Source of the DNA: Chlamydiota bacterium | GTDB lineage: Bacteria; Auribacterota; Tritonobacteria; UBA1439 | Length of the DNA: 43,825 bases | Assembly: GCA_012729785.1 (NCBI GenBank) | Contig: JAAYCL010000005.1 | Span: 1 to 43,825, forward strand | Reading direction: 5' to 3' | Part shown: in pieces, positions 24,771-33,480 of the stretch | Layout of the letters: each line of letters begins with the position of its first letter | How positions within the stretch are numbered: the stretch's first letter is position 1 | Notes under the pieces: generated by a model | The model's database searches: none | Seen by the model: the letters and a program-made list of their open reading frames with translations, nothing else | Told to the model about the DNA's origin: nothing | Program-made: the position numbers and the translations under genes

Positions 24771-26096
24771 TCACACCAGTCCCATCAGCCGCGCCACCGC
24801 CGGTCCCAGCCCGCCCATGTTCAGCGTGAGGGGGAGGAGGAGCACCCCCATGCAGTTCATCCTCCGGGAGTGGAAGTAGACCGGGATGAGGCCGATGGCG
24901 GTCGCCACCGTCATCAGTGCCAGACCCATCGGCCCCGTGAGCGCCCAGGTGACCGCGATGAGGAGGAAGAACATCGTCACCGAGAGGGCGCGATAGTTGA
25001 CCTTGTTGATGAGGGCGATCATGAGCCTCGAATAGGCCAGGAGCAGGAAGAAGGAGATGCCGCCCGAGAGCATGATGGTGCCCAGGATCCGCCAATACTC
25101 CTCGTACGTGTGCGGGGTGTAGAACGGCCGGAGCATCCAGGCCATCCCGCCCCGCGTGCGGTGCAGGCTCGGGATGAACGCCATCAGGAAGCCGCCGATG
25201 TAGTAGACCGACTTCGAGGCGCCCTGCGAGATGATGAACAGCCGGTCGTCCCGCTGGGCCGTGACGTGCCCCGCGATGAAGCCGCCGATCCCGCCGGTGA
25301 CGACGGGGAGGAAGGCGGCGATCAGGCCGCCCAGGAAGCCCCCGAATCCGCCGCGCGCCCAGAGGTTCGGGGCGATGTCGGCGCTTTGGCAGATGTGCTG
25401 CGGGGGGATCTCGGTCTTGGAGAAGATGTTGCCGATCACCCATGGGACGGCGAAGAGGCCGACGAAGACCGGCATGATGTTCTGGAACGCATACCGGATC
25501 GGCACGAGCGGCTTGTTCAGGATGATGACGCCGAGGATGCCGGAGAGGAGGAAGGTCAGAAGCCCCGCCCCGAGGTTCTTCCAGCCGTCGATGAAACGCC
25601 CCCAGCCGGTTTTCTGCCTGCCGCTCCCCTTGGGCCACTCGCTCATCAGCATGTAGGCGATGATGAGCCCCATGATCCAGAAGGTGTGCGGACGGGTGAT
25701 CCGGTTGAGCGTGGGGAGCGCGCGGAAGAAGAGGGGGGTGGCGAGGAGCATCCCGACGATCCCCGCGAGCGCGCCCAAGCCGGTGAGGGCCGCCGCCTCG
25801 TAGCCGCGGCCCTGCATCATGTACTTCTGTCCCGGGAGCACGACGAAGATGGCGCTCTCGTCGGGGGCGCCGAGGAAGAGGGCGGGGATGGTGTTCAGGA
25901 TCGCCCAGCCGACGACCATCGACATCATGAAGATCGGGACGTACGGCATCGGGATGAGGGTGCTCGTCCCCGCGCCCATCGTCAGGATGATGATGACCCC
26001 GGCGACGTTGTAGATGTGGAGGGCGGGCAGCAGGGAGAGGAGTGAGGAGGCGACCGTCCCCAGGACCGTGTACAGGATCACGAGCCAGGTATTCAT
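24771..26096 (-). CDS. TctA-like multi-pass membrane permease
   Basis: This 441-residue integral membrane protein has about 11-12 helices. The N-terminal LLSLLPALHIYNVAGVII and the central GGFLGGLIAAFLPVVTGGIGG look like the two re-entrant Gly/Pro-rich motifs of the archaeal/TctA-type tripartite tricarboxylate permease family. An AQRDDRLFIISQGASKS block follows the second. No TctB or TctC (binding protein) is nearby, so it would have to work alone or with distant partners; a non-transport role is possible. It starts 4 bases after the OB-fold gene ends, which suggests coupled translation. Confidence 0.6.
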   Translation of the reverse strand: MNTWLVILYTVLGTVASSLLSLLPALHIYNVAGVIIILTMGAGTSTLIPMPYVPIFMMSMVVGWAILNTIPALFLGAPDESAIFVVLPGQKYMMQGRGYEAAALTGLGALAGIVGMLLATPLFFRALPTLNRITRPHTFWIMGLIIAYMLMSEWPKGSGRQKTGWGRFIDGWKNLGAGLLTFLLSGILGVIILNKPLVPIRYAFQNIMPVFVGLFAVPWVIGNIFSKTEIPPQHICQSADIAPNLWARGGFGGFLGGLIAAFLPVVTGGIGGFIAGHVTAQRDDRLFIISQGASKSVYYIGGFLMAFIPSLHRTRGGMAWMLRPFYTPHTYEEYWRILGTIMLSGGISFFLLLAYSRLMIALINKVNYRALSVTMFFLLIAVTWALTGPMGLALMTVATAIGLIPVYFHSRRMNCMGVLLLPLTLNMGGLGPAVARLMGLV

Positions 26097-26100
26097 CGGC

Positions 26101-26967
26101 TTACCGGTTGGGGGTGACCGCGGTCTCCTCGATGCGCCCGGTCGATTTCGGGACCACCTGGAGCGCGCCGCGGTATTCCCCCACGTGCCCCCGCACCTTG
26201 AGGAATCTCCCCTCCTCGATCTGAAGGCCAAGGGCGGTGACGCGGTCGCGAGTCGATTCCCAGAGGACCACGTCGATGGAGCCGGTCGGGTCGGTGAGCT
26301 GGAACTTCAGTCCGTTGGGGATCCTCGAGCGCGTGGTGACCTTGCCGACGATCGTGATCTCCCGCCCCTTGGCGGCATGGGTAACGTCGCCGATTTCCAT
26401 CGCCGCCGCCGGCGTGGCGGCGGCCGCGGCCGCGAGACGGGCGACCCGCACCTTCTCGGGAACATTGACGAGCAGCCGCGCCCGGTCCTCGGTTATCTGG
26501 ACCGTCCCCTCGACCGAGACTCGGTCGCCCGGCCCGGGGACGCGCCCCAGCTCGGTGAGGGCCTTCCCGGTGTCGGCGTACGCCGTGACCCGGATCGTCC
26601 CCGTGCCGTCGTCCAGCACGAAACCGATGCCGCCGTCGTCGTAGGCGCTCGTCCGCACGTTCTCCCCCTCGATCCTGACGTAGGCGAACGAGTTCATCGG
26701 CCCGAGGTCCCCCACCTTGACGAGCGGGGCCTTGATGCCGCGCGCGGCGAGCCAGATGAGGAAGAGTCCCCCGATCGAGACGGCGAGGGCGAAGAAGCGG
26801 AAGAACCGGATGCTCATCCGGAGCTTGTGCTCGCAGCCGCAGTAGGGGCAGCGGGTGTACGCCCCGACGAACTTCCCGCAGCTCGGGCAGAGGGTTTCCG
26901 GGGGGAAGTCGCGAACCGGCGTGCTGGGCGTGCGGCCTCCCGAAGCGTGCGCGTCGGGCCCTGTCAT
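26101..26967 (-). CDS. Zinc-ribbon, single-TM protein with two OB-fold domains
   Basis: The protein has 288 residues. A short N-terminal tail is followed by a zinc ribbon (CPSCGKF...CPYCGCE, about 27-46), one membrane helix (about 55-75) and two OB-fold-like regions (about 85-170 and 190-280). The second has ITIVGKVTTRSRIPNGLKFQL and FLKVRGHVGEYRGALQV, the pattern of nucleic-acid or ligand-binding OB folds such as those in exonuclease VII or DUF5689-like proteins. The OB part would face the periplasm if the zinc ribbon stays inside. It leads the TctA-like/YdjM-like operon. Confidence 0.75.
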   Translation of the reverse strand: MTGPDAHASGGRTPSTPVRDFPPETLCPSCGKFVGAYTRCPYCGCEHKLRMSIRFFRFFALAVSIGGLFLIWLAARGIKAPLVKVGDLGPMNSFAYVRIEGENVRTSAYDDGGIGFVLDDGTGTIRVTAYADTGKALTELGRVPGPGDRVSVEGTVQITEDRARLLVNVPEKVRVARLAAAAAATPAAAMEIGDVTHAAKGREITIVGKVTTRSRIPNGLKFQLTDPTGSIDVVLWESTRDRVTALGLQIEEGRFLKVRGHVGEYRGALQVVPKSTGRIEETAVTPNR

Positions 26968-27045
26968 GGCGTCTGTCCCGGTGGTTGGACGCGGGAGGAT
27001 ACGTGTCCTAATTGATTTTCCGTTATCCGGAACCGAAATGCAATA

Positions 27046-27352
27046 GGAATTATCCCTTGACGTTCCCTGGTTTGTAGATGCGGGGTGAAACGTTTATATG
27101 GATCTGAGAAACCGGGGCTACACTATCCCCAGTCTTGAGAATCGCCTGGCACGCAATGAACGTTCCACCCAACCTGCGTCTCGAAGACTCTTGAAACGCA
27201 GCGTTGTTTCGGTCTTGTGTAACCGCACGCGCTTTGATGCAGAAATGACGGATTCCACTTCTTGAAATTGTGAACCAGCGTCTACCCGACACGGTATGAC
27301 TTCCTACGTCTACAAACTGGGGAATGTCCCGGAATTATCCGGGGAATTATCC
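27046..27352. mobile_element. Small MITE-like element with imperfect terminal inverted repeats and flanking direct repeats
   Basis: The element spans about 27056-27330 (275 bases) and is poorer in GC than the surroundings. Its ends are imperfect inverted repeats: 27057-27080 (TTGACGTTCCCTGGTTTGTA...) against 27307-27330 read on the other strand (GGGACATTCCCCAGTTTGTA...), matching at most of about 22 positions. GGAATTATCC directly flanks both sides (27046-27055 and 27331-27340), as a target duplication would. A further copy of that 10-mer follows at 27343-27352, so a tandem repeat is an alternative. No transposase is encoded. The rest of the 26968-27551 gap holds only a TACAAT box (27477-27482) before the next gene. 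Confidence 0.55.
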
Positions 27353-27551
27353 GGGGCGGAACCGCGGGGACGTCGGATCCGCGGGAGCGCCCTCCGGGCC
27401 CGTCCGTCCGTCTCTCGTGCGCCTCCGGCGTCTTTCGTCTCCCCTCGCGGGGGAGGGGAGGGATCGGATCCTGTGGTACAATGTCCCCCGGCGCGCGGGT
27501 GCGCGTCCGCGCGGTGCGGCGGGGGCCTGGGGCGATCGGGAGGAAGACGCG

Positions 27552-28160
27552 ATGAAGAGGGGAGTGGCGTTCCTGGCGGCGGCGGTATGCGCGCAGGCGG
27601 CGTGCGCGGCGGGACAGCAGGAGGCGCGTGGTGCGGGGCCGCGGCAGGAGCGGCAGGCGATGGTCGCCCTGGTGCCGAAAGGATACCAGATACAGATTCA
27701 GCTCGACGACACCCTCGATTCGCGGACGACGCGGGTGGGGGAGCGCGTCCACGCCCGCCTCCTCGCGCCGATTGATGCGGGCGGGCGCACAATCGTCCCC
27801 GCAGGGACCCGCCTCCTCGGCACGGTGACCGAGGTCAAGAGCCCCACGGCGGGGCTGCTCAAGGCCGGCATCAAGTTCAAGATCGAGGCGATACTCCTCC
27901 GCGAAGGGGCGGTCCCGATCGAGGCCTCCGCGCACCTCGACGTCAACGACCTCGCGATGAAGGGCGGCAAGATGGCGGGCACGATGGCCGCGAAGGAGGT
28001 GGCCAAGAGCTTTATCCCCGTCCTCGGCACGGTCTACCTGATCCAGAACATCGCGAGCGGGGTGCAGTTCATCACGGAGGAGAAGGAGATCACCATCCCC
28101 GCGGGCACGCAGATGAAGCTCTGGTTCGACGCGGAGACGAGGATACCTGCGGGGCGGTGA
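27552..28160 (+). CDS. Exported protein with TrbI/VirB10-like beta domain
   Basis: The protein has 202 residues. A signal peptide (1-19) is followed by a low-complexity linker and then a beta-rich domain beginning LVPKGYQIQIQLDDTLDSRT. It contains RTIVPAGTRLLGTVTEVKSP, a pattern seen in TrbI/VirB10-like and related exported 'IPAGT' beta-barrel domains. The C-terminus has a Gly/Ala-rich possible membrane-associating segment (about 135-170) and a final strand EITIPAGTQMKLWFD. It is a lone gene, convergent with ptsI. A secretion-system role is not supported by neighbours. Confidence 0.6.
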   Translation: MKRGVAFLAAAVCAQAACAAGQQEARGAGPRQERQAMVALVPKGYQIQIQLDDTLDSRTTRVGERVHARLLAPIDAGGRTIVPAGTRLLGTVTEVKSPTAGLLKAGIKFKIEAILLREGAVPIEASAHLDVNDLAMKGGKMAGTMAAKEVAKSFIPVLGTVYLIQNIASGVQFITEEKEITIPAGTQMKLWFDAETRIPAGR

Positions 28161-28236
28161 CGCCGCGCCGCGCCCGGCCCGTCAAACGCCGTGGGCCCGC
28201 CGGGTCCGGGCGAAGCCCGGCAGGAGCCCTGCGCGG

Positions 28237-30021
28237 CTACCGCTCCCCCTTCAACACCACGAGTTCCGGCGCGACCTTGAGGAGCAGGCGCTTGCAGCGC
28301 GCGCGGGTCTCCTCGATGCTCGTGTAGGTGAGCACCTCCTCGGCGAGCGTCCGCGCGTCCGCGAGCTGCACCGAGCGGATGATCTTCTTGATCTCCGGGA
28401 TGGAGACCGCGCTCACGCTGAACTCGTCGAGCCCCATCCCGAGCAGGATCAGGGCGAGCGACGGCTCCCCCGCCATCTCCCCGCACATCCCCACCCAGAT
28501 GTTCTCCCGGTGCCCGGCCGTGATCACCTGGTGGATGAGCCGGAGGATCGCCGGGTGGCGCGGCTCGTAGAGGTAGGCGATCTTCTCGTTGACCCGGTCG
28601 ACGGCGAGTGAGTACTGGATCAGATCGTTCGTCCCTATGCTGAAGAAGTCCACGTGCGTGGCGAGGATGTCGGCGGTGAGGGCGGCGGCGGGGGTCTCGA
28701 TCATCGCACCGACCTCGATCTTCTTGTCGAATTCCTTCCCGCCCTTCCGGAGCTCGCCCGCGCACTCGTCCAGGATCCCCCGCGCGCGCACCAGCTCGTC
28801 GACCCCCGAGATCATCGGGAACATCACCTTCACGTTGCCCCGCGCCGAGGCGCGCAGGATGGCGCGGAGCTGCATCTTGAACAGGTCGGTCCGCTCGAGG
28901 CAGAAGCGGATCGCGCGCCAGCCGAGGAACGGGTTCATCTCCCGAGGCACCTGGAGGTCGGAGAGGAACTTGTCGCCGCCGAGATCGAGGGTCCTGATGA
29001 TGACCGAGTGCGGATACGCCTGCTCCGCGACCGACCGGTACGCCTCGAACTGCTCCTCCTCGCCGGGGATGTCGCGGCGGTTCATGTAGAAGAACTCGGT
29101 GCGGTAGAGCCCGATGCCGTCCGCGCCCTGCGCGAACGCCGCGGGGACGTCCTCCGGCAGCTCGATGTTGGCGGCGAGGGAGACCCGGTAGCCGTCGAGC
29201 GTCTCGGCGGGGAGGTCCTTCAGACTGACGAGGCGCTCCTCGATGACCCGCAGCCTCGTCCTGACGTGGGTGTACTCCCGCAGCGTGGCGCGGGAGGGGG
29301 AGGCGATGACCACGCCCCCGGTCCCGTCCACGATGAGGGTTTCGCCGGCCTTGACCTTGCGGCTGATGTCGCGGAGCCCGACCACCGCCGGCGCCTTCAG
29401 CGATCGGGCGAGGATGGCGGTGTGCGAGGTCAGGGCGCCGATGTCGGTGGCGAAGCTGATCACCTTCTCCTGGTGCATCAGGGCGGTGTCGGAGGGGGAG
29501 AGGTCGTAGGCGACGATGATGACCTCCTCCGTGAGCCGGCCCACGTCCTCGCGCTTGCGGCCCATGAGGTTGTGGAGCACCCGCCGGGTCACGTCGCGGA
29601 TGTCGCTCGCGCGCTCCTTGAGGTAGTCGTCCTCGATCTGGGAGAAGATCTCCTCGTACTTCCGGGAGACCTGCTGGAAGACGTACTCGATGTTGAACCG
29701 ATCGCGCTCGATCGTCTTGATCACGTCCTCGATGAAGGAGCGGTCCTCGATGACGAGGATGTGGGCGTTGAAGATCTTGGCGTGCGCGGCGCCGAGGCGC
29801 TCGGAGACCTTGTCCTGGATCTGGAGGATCTCCTGGCGGGTGCGGATGAGGGCGTCCTCGAAGCGGGCGATCTCGAGGGGGACCTGCGCGGCGTCGATGC
29901 GCCGCTTGATGGCGACGACCTCCTCGGAGTCGAAGATGAACGCCTTGCCGATGGCGACGCCGGGGGAGGCGCCGATCCCGCGAAAGACCCGCTCCTGCAT
30001 CCGCGCCGCGTGGGGGGGCAT
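28237..30021 (-). CDS. ptsI: PTS enzyme I (phosphoenolpyruvate-protein phosphotransferase)
   Basis: This 594-residue protein is a full-length EI. The phospho-histidine domain has GALTSHTAILARS with His200, the HPr-binding helical domain lies between about 35 and 155, and the PEP-binding barrel carries FSIGTNDLIQYSLAVDR and the catalytic Cys in GMCGEMAG. EI takes phosphate from PEP and passes it to HPr. It is the last gene of the hpf-hprK-ptsH-ptsI run, one base after the ptsH stop. An internal Met8 (MQERVF) is an alternative start. With no EIIB/EIIC gene nearby, the likely acceptor beyond HPr is the PtsN-like protein at 757. Confidence 0.97.
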   Translation of the reverse strand: MPPHAARMQERVFRGIGASPGVAIGKAFIFDSEEVVAIKRRIDAAQVPLEIARFEDALIRTRQEILQIQDKVSERLGAAHAKIFNAHILVIEDRSFIEDVIKTIERDRFNIEYVFQQVSRKYEEIFSQIEDDYLKERASDIRDVTRRVLHNLMGRKREDVGRLTEEVIIVAYDLSPSDTALMHQEKVISFATDIGALTSHTAILARSLKAPAVVGLRDISRKVKAGETLIVDGTGGVVIASPSRATLREYTHVRTRLRVIEERLVSLKDLPAETLDGYRVSLAANIELPEDVPAAFAQGADGIGLYRTEFFYMNRRDIPGEEEQFEAYRSVAEQAYPHSVIIRTLDLGGDKFLSDLQVPREMNPFLGWRAIRFCLERTDLFKMQLRAILRASARGNVKVMFPMISGVDELVRARGILDECAGELRKGGKEFDKKIEVGAMIETPAAALTADILATHVDFFSIGTNDLIQYSLAVDRVNEKIAYLYEPRHPAILRLIHQVITAGHRENIWVGMCGEMAGEPSLALILLGMGLDEFSVSAVSIPEIKKIIRSVQLADARTLAEEVLTYTSIEETRARCKRLLLKVAPELVVLKGER

Positions 30022-30022
30022 C

Positions 30023-30301
30023 TCAGTCCTCGCCGAACCTGTTGTTCACCAGCTCCTCGAGGGCGTTCACCGCGTTCTCGGCGTCATGTCCCTCCGCCGT
30101 GACGGTGATCTTGAGACCCTTCCCGGCCGCGAGCATCATGATGCCCATGATGCTCTTGCCGTTGACCCGCTCGCCCCCCCGCTCCACGCTGATCTCCGAG
30201 GCGAACTTGCTGGCCAGCTGCACGAACATCGCCGCCGGTCTCGCGTGGAGGCCGAGCGCGTTGGTGATGGTGAGCTCCCTGCGCACGATCGGTTCCGCCA
30301 T
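30023..30301 (-). CDS. ptsH: PTS phosphocarrier HPr
   Basis: A 92-residue HPr. His19 in NALGLHARPA accepts phosphate from EI, and Ser50 in NGKSIMGIMMLA is the residue phosphorylated by HprK. Both regulatory sites are therefore intact. It lies 13 bases after hprK and one base before ptsI, so the three are translated as a unit. Confidence 0.97.
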   Translation of the reverse strand: MAEPIVRRELTITNALGLHARPAAMFVQLASKFASEISVERGGERVNGKSIMGIMMLAAGKGLKITVTAEGHDAENAVNALEELVNNRFGED

Positions 30302-30314
30302 GGCAGTCTCTCCG

Positions 30315-31247
30315 CTACTCCTTCTTCATGACCTCGATGAGCCCCCGGTCAAGCGCGCGGGCGGCGTGCCTGCCCATTTTCTTCAGGCGCTGGTTGAGCG
30401 CCGCCGCCTCGAGCAGCAGCACAATATCCCTGCCGGGCCGCACCGGGATGATCAGGTGCGGAAGCCGCTGCCCGAGTATCTCGATCTCCTTGTCCTCCAG
30501 CCCGAGGCGCTCGTACTCCTTTCCGCTCTCCCACTCCTCCAGGGTCACCACCAGCTCGACCTCCTGCGCGTCCTTGATGCAGGTCGCCCCGTACAGGTCC
30601 TGTACGTTGATGATCCCGAGCCCTCGGATCTCCATATGGTGCTTCACGATCTCGGCGCCGGCCCCGAACAGCCGCGTGCCGTCGCGGAGCTGGATCTTCA
30701 CGACGTCGTCGGCGATCAGACGGTGGCCTCGCTTGATGAGGCCGAGGGCGCACTCGCTCTTCCCCACGCCGCTCCTGCCGCAGATGAGGATCCCCACCCC
30801 GTAGACCTCGAGCAGGTCGCCCACGATGGTCGTGGAGGGTGAGAACTGGTCCTCGAGGAAGATGGTCGCCTGGTTGATGAGCGCCATCGTGACCATCGGG
30901 CTCCGGAAGAGCGGGACCCGCTCGCGGCACGCCTCCTCGGGGAGCTCGATCGGCGGGAGATAGTTGCGTCCGATGATGACGCAGGGGACGCGCCGGCGGA
31001 GCAGCTCGCGTATCCTCTTGCGGCGCAGGCCGGGTTCCATGCTGTTGAGGTAGTTGATCTCGACCATCCCGAGGACCTGCGGGCGGCGGTTGGCGAAGTA
31101 GTCGAAGTAGCCGGCGAGCGCGAGGCCGGGGCGGTTCAGCTCGGGGACCATGATGCGGCGCTTGAGCCCCTTCTCCCCGGCGACGAGGCGGAGCTTCAGG
31201 GTGTCGCGGGTGCTGTGGTAGAACTCCTCGACCTTGATGCCGCGCAT
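30315..31247 (-). CDS. hprK: HPr kinase/phosphorylase (HprK) lacking the usual active-site His
   Basis: The protein has 310 residues, the normal full length. The N-terminal domain (1-130) is followed by the kinase domain with Walker A GRSGVGKS (157-164), RGHRLIADD (about 173-181), and the signature ELRGLGIINVQDL-type block. It phosphorylates HPr on Ser50 and can reverse this. In well-studied HprK the strand before the P-loop has a conserved His (TxHG); here it reads TTIVGDLLEVYGVG, with Val142 at that place. The reaction may therefore be altered, possibly favouring one direction. Its neighbours hpf and ptsH lie 13 bases away on each side. Confidence 0.9.
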   Translation of the reverse strand: MRGIKVEEFYHSTRDTLKLRLVAGEKGLKRRIMVPELNRPGLALAGYFDYFANRRPQVLGMVEINYLNSMEPGLRRKRIRELLRRRVPCVIIGRNYLPPIELPEEACRERVPLFRSPMVTMALINQATIFLEDQFSPSTTIVGDLLEVYGVGILICGRSGVGKSECALGLIKRGHRLIADDVVKIQLRDGTRLFGAGAEIVKHHMEIRGLGIINVQDLYGATCIKDAQEVELVVTLEEWESGKEYERLGLEDKEIEILGQRLPHLIIPVRPGRDIVLLLEAAALNQRLKKMGRHAARALDRGLIEVMKKE

Positions 31248-31260
31248 CGCGCTCCTCCCC

Positions 31261-32025
31261 CTAGCGCGCCTCGATCAGGCCGTAGTCGCCGCCCTTCTGC
31301 TCGTAGACCACGCACGGGGCTTTCGTTTCGACGTCCATGAAAAGGCGGTAGGTCTCCTCCTCGCCCGCCATCGCCTCCACCGCCTCCTCGGGCGAACACC
31401 AGTTGACCAGGCGGTCCTCCTTCCGGACGATGCGCGGCCGCCGGCCCTCCCCGAGCGCCTCCTCGCGGTAGACCCGCATCCGGAAGACGGCGGGCCGTCC
31501 GGGACCCTGGAGCTTCTGGGGGGTCAGGAGCCCGATCTCCCCCGCGCCGGGGCGGACGAGCAGGTTCACGCGGCCGGTGTCGGCGTTGAGGAAGGCGAAG
31601 AAGAGGTGCCCCTGCACCTTCATCTGGAGGATCGCCTCGTTCGCGGCCACCCGGTTCATCGGGAAGCGGATCGTGATGCCGCCACGCTCCGCCTCCTGGC
31701 GGGGGGCGGCACGGCGGGGAAGACGCCGCGCAGACCTCCCCCTGCGCGTGTAACGCTCCTTGAAGCGGCGGAGCTGGCGCTCGAGTTTCGCGGCGGCGGC
31801 GTCGATCGAGGCGTACATGTCCGACGTCTCGCCGCGGCAGAAGAGCTCCAGGTTCTTGCCGCGCACGGTGATCTCCGCCAGATGCCGGTACTTCTGCACG
31901 TCCAGGATCAGGTGCGCCTCGTTCAGGTGGGGGCGCTCCGTCACGATCCGCTCCAGCTTTTCGCGGGCGTACTGTTTCATCGCCCCGGTGACGCTCACGT
32001 GGCGTCCCGTCACGATCAGTTGCAT
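31261..32025 (-). CDS. hpf: Ribosome hibernation promoting factor with duplicated C-terminal domain
   Basis: The protein has 254 residues; long-form HPF is usually about 180-200. Residues 1-95 are the S30AE ribosome-binding domain (IVTGRHVSVTGAMKQY). A basic linker (90-115) follows. The C-terminal dimerisation domain appears twice: 117-168 (PMNRVAANEAILQMKVQGHLFF...GEIGLL) and 198-253 (NWCSPEEAVEAMAGEEETYRLF...GGDYGLIE). Long HPF dimerises ribosomes into 100S particles through one such domain. The second copy is closer to the standard sequence. It lies between lptB and hprK, where proteobacteria have hpf as well. Confidence 0.92.
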   Translation of the reverse strand: MQLIVTGRHVSVTGAMKQYAREKLERIVTERPHLNEAHLILDVQKYRHLAEITVRGKNLELFCRGETSDMYASIDAAAAKLERQLRRFKERYTRRGRSARRLPRRAAPRQEAERGGITIRFPMNRVAANEAILQMKVQGHLFFAFLNADTGRVNLLVRPGAGEIGLLTPQKLQGPGRPAVFRMRVYREEALGEGRRPRIVRKEDRLVNWCSPEEAVEAMAGEEETYRLFMDVETKAPCVVYEQKGGDYGLIEAR

Positions 32026-32047
32026 GGCACCTCCTCCGAAACGCGGC

Positions 32048-32914
32048 CTACATCTCGAACCGTTCGCCGAGATAGAACTGGCGGGCCTCCTGGTCGTTGA
32101 TGAGGAAATCGGAGGTCCCGTGGGTCAGCACCTTCCCCTCGTAGATAAGGTACGACCGGTCGGTGATGGTCAGGGTCTCGCGCACGCTGTGGTCGGTCAA
32201 CAGTATGCCGAGCCCTTTCTTCTTAAGGTTCGCGATGATCTGCTGGACGTCGAAGACGGCGATCGGGTCCACGCCGGAGAACGGTTCGTCCAGGAGCATG
32301 AAGGAGGGCGAGGTCACGAGGGCCCTGCTGATCTCGAGGCGCCTGCGTTCGCCGCCGGAGAGGGTGAACGCCTTCTGCGTGGCGAGGTGGGCGATGCCCA
32401 GCTCCTCGAGGAGCTCCTCGAGGCGCGCCTTCCGCTGCGCCCGCGAGAGCGGGAGGGTCTCGAGGATGGCCATGATGTTCTGCTCCACCGTCAGTTTCCT
32501 GAAGATCGACGGCTCCTGGGAGAGGTAGCTCATCCCAAGGCGCGCGCGGTGCGCCATCGGCATCGAGGTGATCTCCTGCCCGTTGAACAGGACCGTGCCG
32601 GCGTGGGGGCGGATCAGGCCCACGATCATGTAGAAGGAGGTCGTCTTCCCCGCCCCGTTGGGGCCGAGGAGCCCCACGATCTCGCCGCGGTTGACCGTGA
32701 TGTTCACGCCGTTGACGACCGCGCGGCCGCCGTAGACCTTCACGAGGTCGACGGTCCGCATCAGGGCCGCCTCCTGCGCGCCGTGGGCGGCGAGGGCCTT
32801 CTCCTGCGCCGCCCGCGAGACCGGGAGGGCCCCCGCGGGCTCGGCGGCGGCCCGCCCCTCTTTGGGCGCCGCCTTCTCCCGGGAAGCCGGGTGGTTGCCG
32901 TGTCCGCTGTCCAT
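32048..32914 (-). CDS. lptB: LPS export ABC transporter ATP-binding protein LptB
   Basis: The protein has 288 residues. From residue 52 it is a normal LptB: Walker A GPNGAGKTT, Q-loop SYLSQEPSIFRKLT, signature LSGGERRRLEIS, Walker B FMLLDEPFSGVDP and the switch His in LLTDHSVRETL. It powers LPS extraction from the inner membrane with LptF and LptG, which are not in this window. The first 51 residues are a Gly/Ala/Lys-rich extension. Met52 at 32761 is an alternative start; Met1 has only a weak GGAAAGG site. It sits 23 bases after lptA. Confidence 0.95.
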   Translation of the reverse strand: MDSGHGNHPASREKAAPKEGRAAAEPAGALPVSRAAQEKALAAHGAQEAALMRTVDLVKVYGGRAVVNGVNITVNRGEIVGLLGPNGAGKTTSFYMIVGLIRPHAGTVLFNGQEITSMPMAHRARLGMSYLSQEPSIFRKLTVEQNIMAILETLPLSRAQRKARLEELLEELGIAHLATQKAFTLSGGERRRLEISRALVTSPSFMLLDEPFSGVDPIAVFDVQQIIANLKKKGLGILLTDHSVRETLTITDRSYLIYEGKVLTHGTSDFLINDQEARQFYLGERFEM

Positions 32915-32937
32915 GCTGTCGCCTTTCCGGCCCAGGA

Positions 32938-33480
32938 TCAGTCGCCCGCCCCGCGCGCCCCGGGGAGGCCGCCCAGGGCGTCCGAAACCCCCGAGCCCTG
33001 GTCCGAGTAGAAGATCATCCGGGCCCTCGGCTCGAATATGGTCCGGTCCTGGTCCTTGAAGATCGTGATCTTGTCCGCCGTGTAGGCGTTGGGGCCGTGC
33101 AGTATCTTGGGTTCGCCGGTGAGGAGGATCCTGCCGTCGGCGGCGGTGTAGGAGGCCCTGCGGCTCACCGATTTCCTCCCGTGCGCGTCGATCACAACCT
33201 GCCTTCCGGTCGCGACGATCTCCCTGACCTCGCGGGTGACGTTGTCGAAGGTGACGGTCATCTCGTCGGCCCACATCTCCCCGCTCTTGTCCTTGAGGTG
33301 GACGCTGCCCGCGAAGACGGCGATATTGTTCGCGTAGTCAACATCGAGGCGGTCGGAGGTGACCACCGTGGGCGGGTTCGGCGCCGCGGGCCGGGCGGTC
33401 GGGGCCGCCTCGGCGGCCGGGGCCGCCTGGCCGGGCGCGGCGGCGAGGAGGAGCATCGCGGCGAGGGCGGCGGCGGTCAC
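32938..33480 (-). CDS. lptA: LptA/OstA-like periplasmic LPS transport protein
   Basis: The protein has 180 residues. A signal peptide (1-20) and an Ala/Pro linker are followed by an OstA-type beta-jellyroll (about 40-160). Its markers are VTSDRLDVDYANNIAVFAGSV and YTAADGRILLTGEPKI, the repeated strand pattern of LptA. It bridges the periplasm for LPS transport. GTG at 33480 overlaps the lptC stop (GTGA), so translation is coupled. The order lptC-lptA-lptB is the canonical one. Confidence 0.88.
   Translation of the reverse strand: MTAAALAAMLLLAAAPGQAAPAAEAAPTARPAAPNPPTVVTSDRLDVDYANNIAVFAGSVHLKDKSGEMWADEMTVTFDNVTREVREIVATGRQVVIDAHGRKSVSRRASYTAADGRILLTGEPKILHGPNAYTADKITIFKDQDRTIFEPRARMIFYSDQGSGVSDALGGLPGARGAGD

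Noticed and set aside
27050-27292. Minus-strand 80-codon frame inside the MITE-like element
   Set aside because: It spans the terminal repeat, has no ribosome site and no transposase motif.
28161-28236. Terminator between ptsI and the convergent gene
   Set aside because: A CCGGGC/GCCCGG hairpin exists but no T-run follows on either strand.
28654-30102. Plus-strand open frame over ptsI
   Set aside because: Acidic shadow of ptsI; EI is unambiguous on the minus strand.
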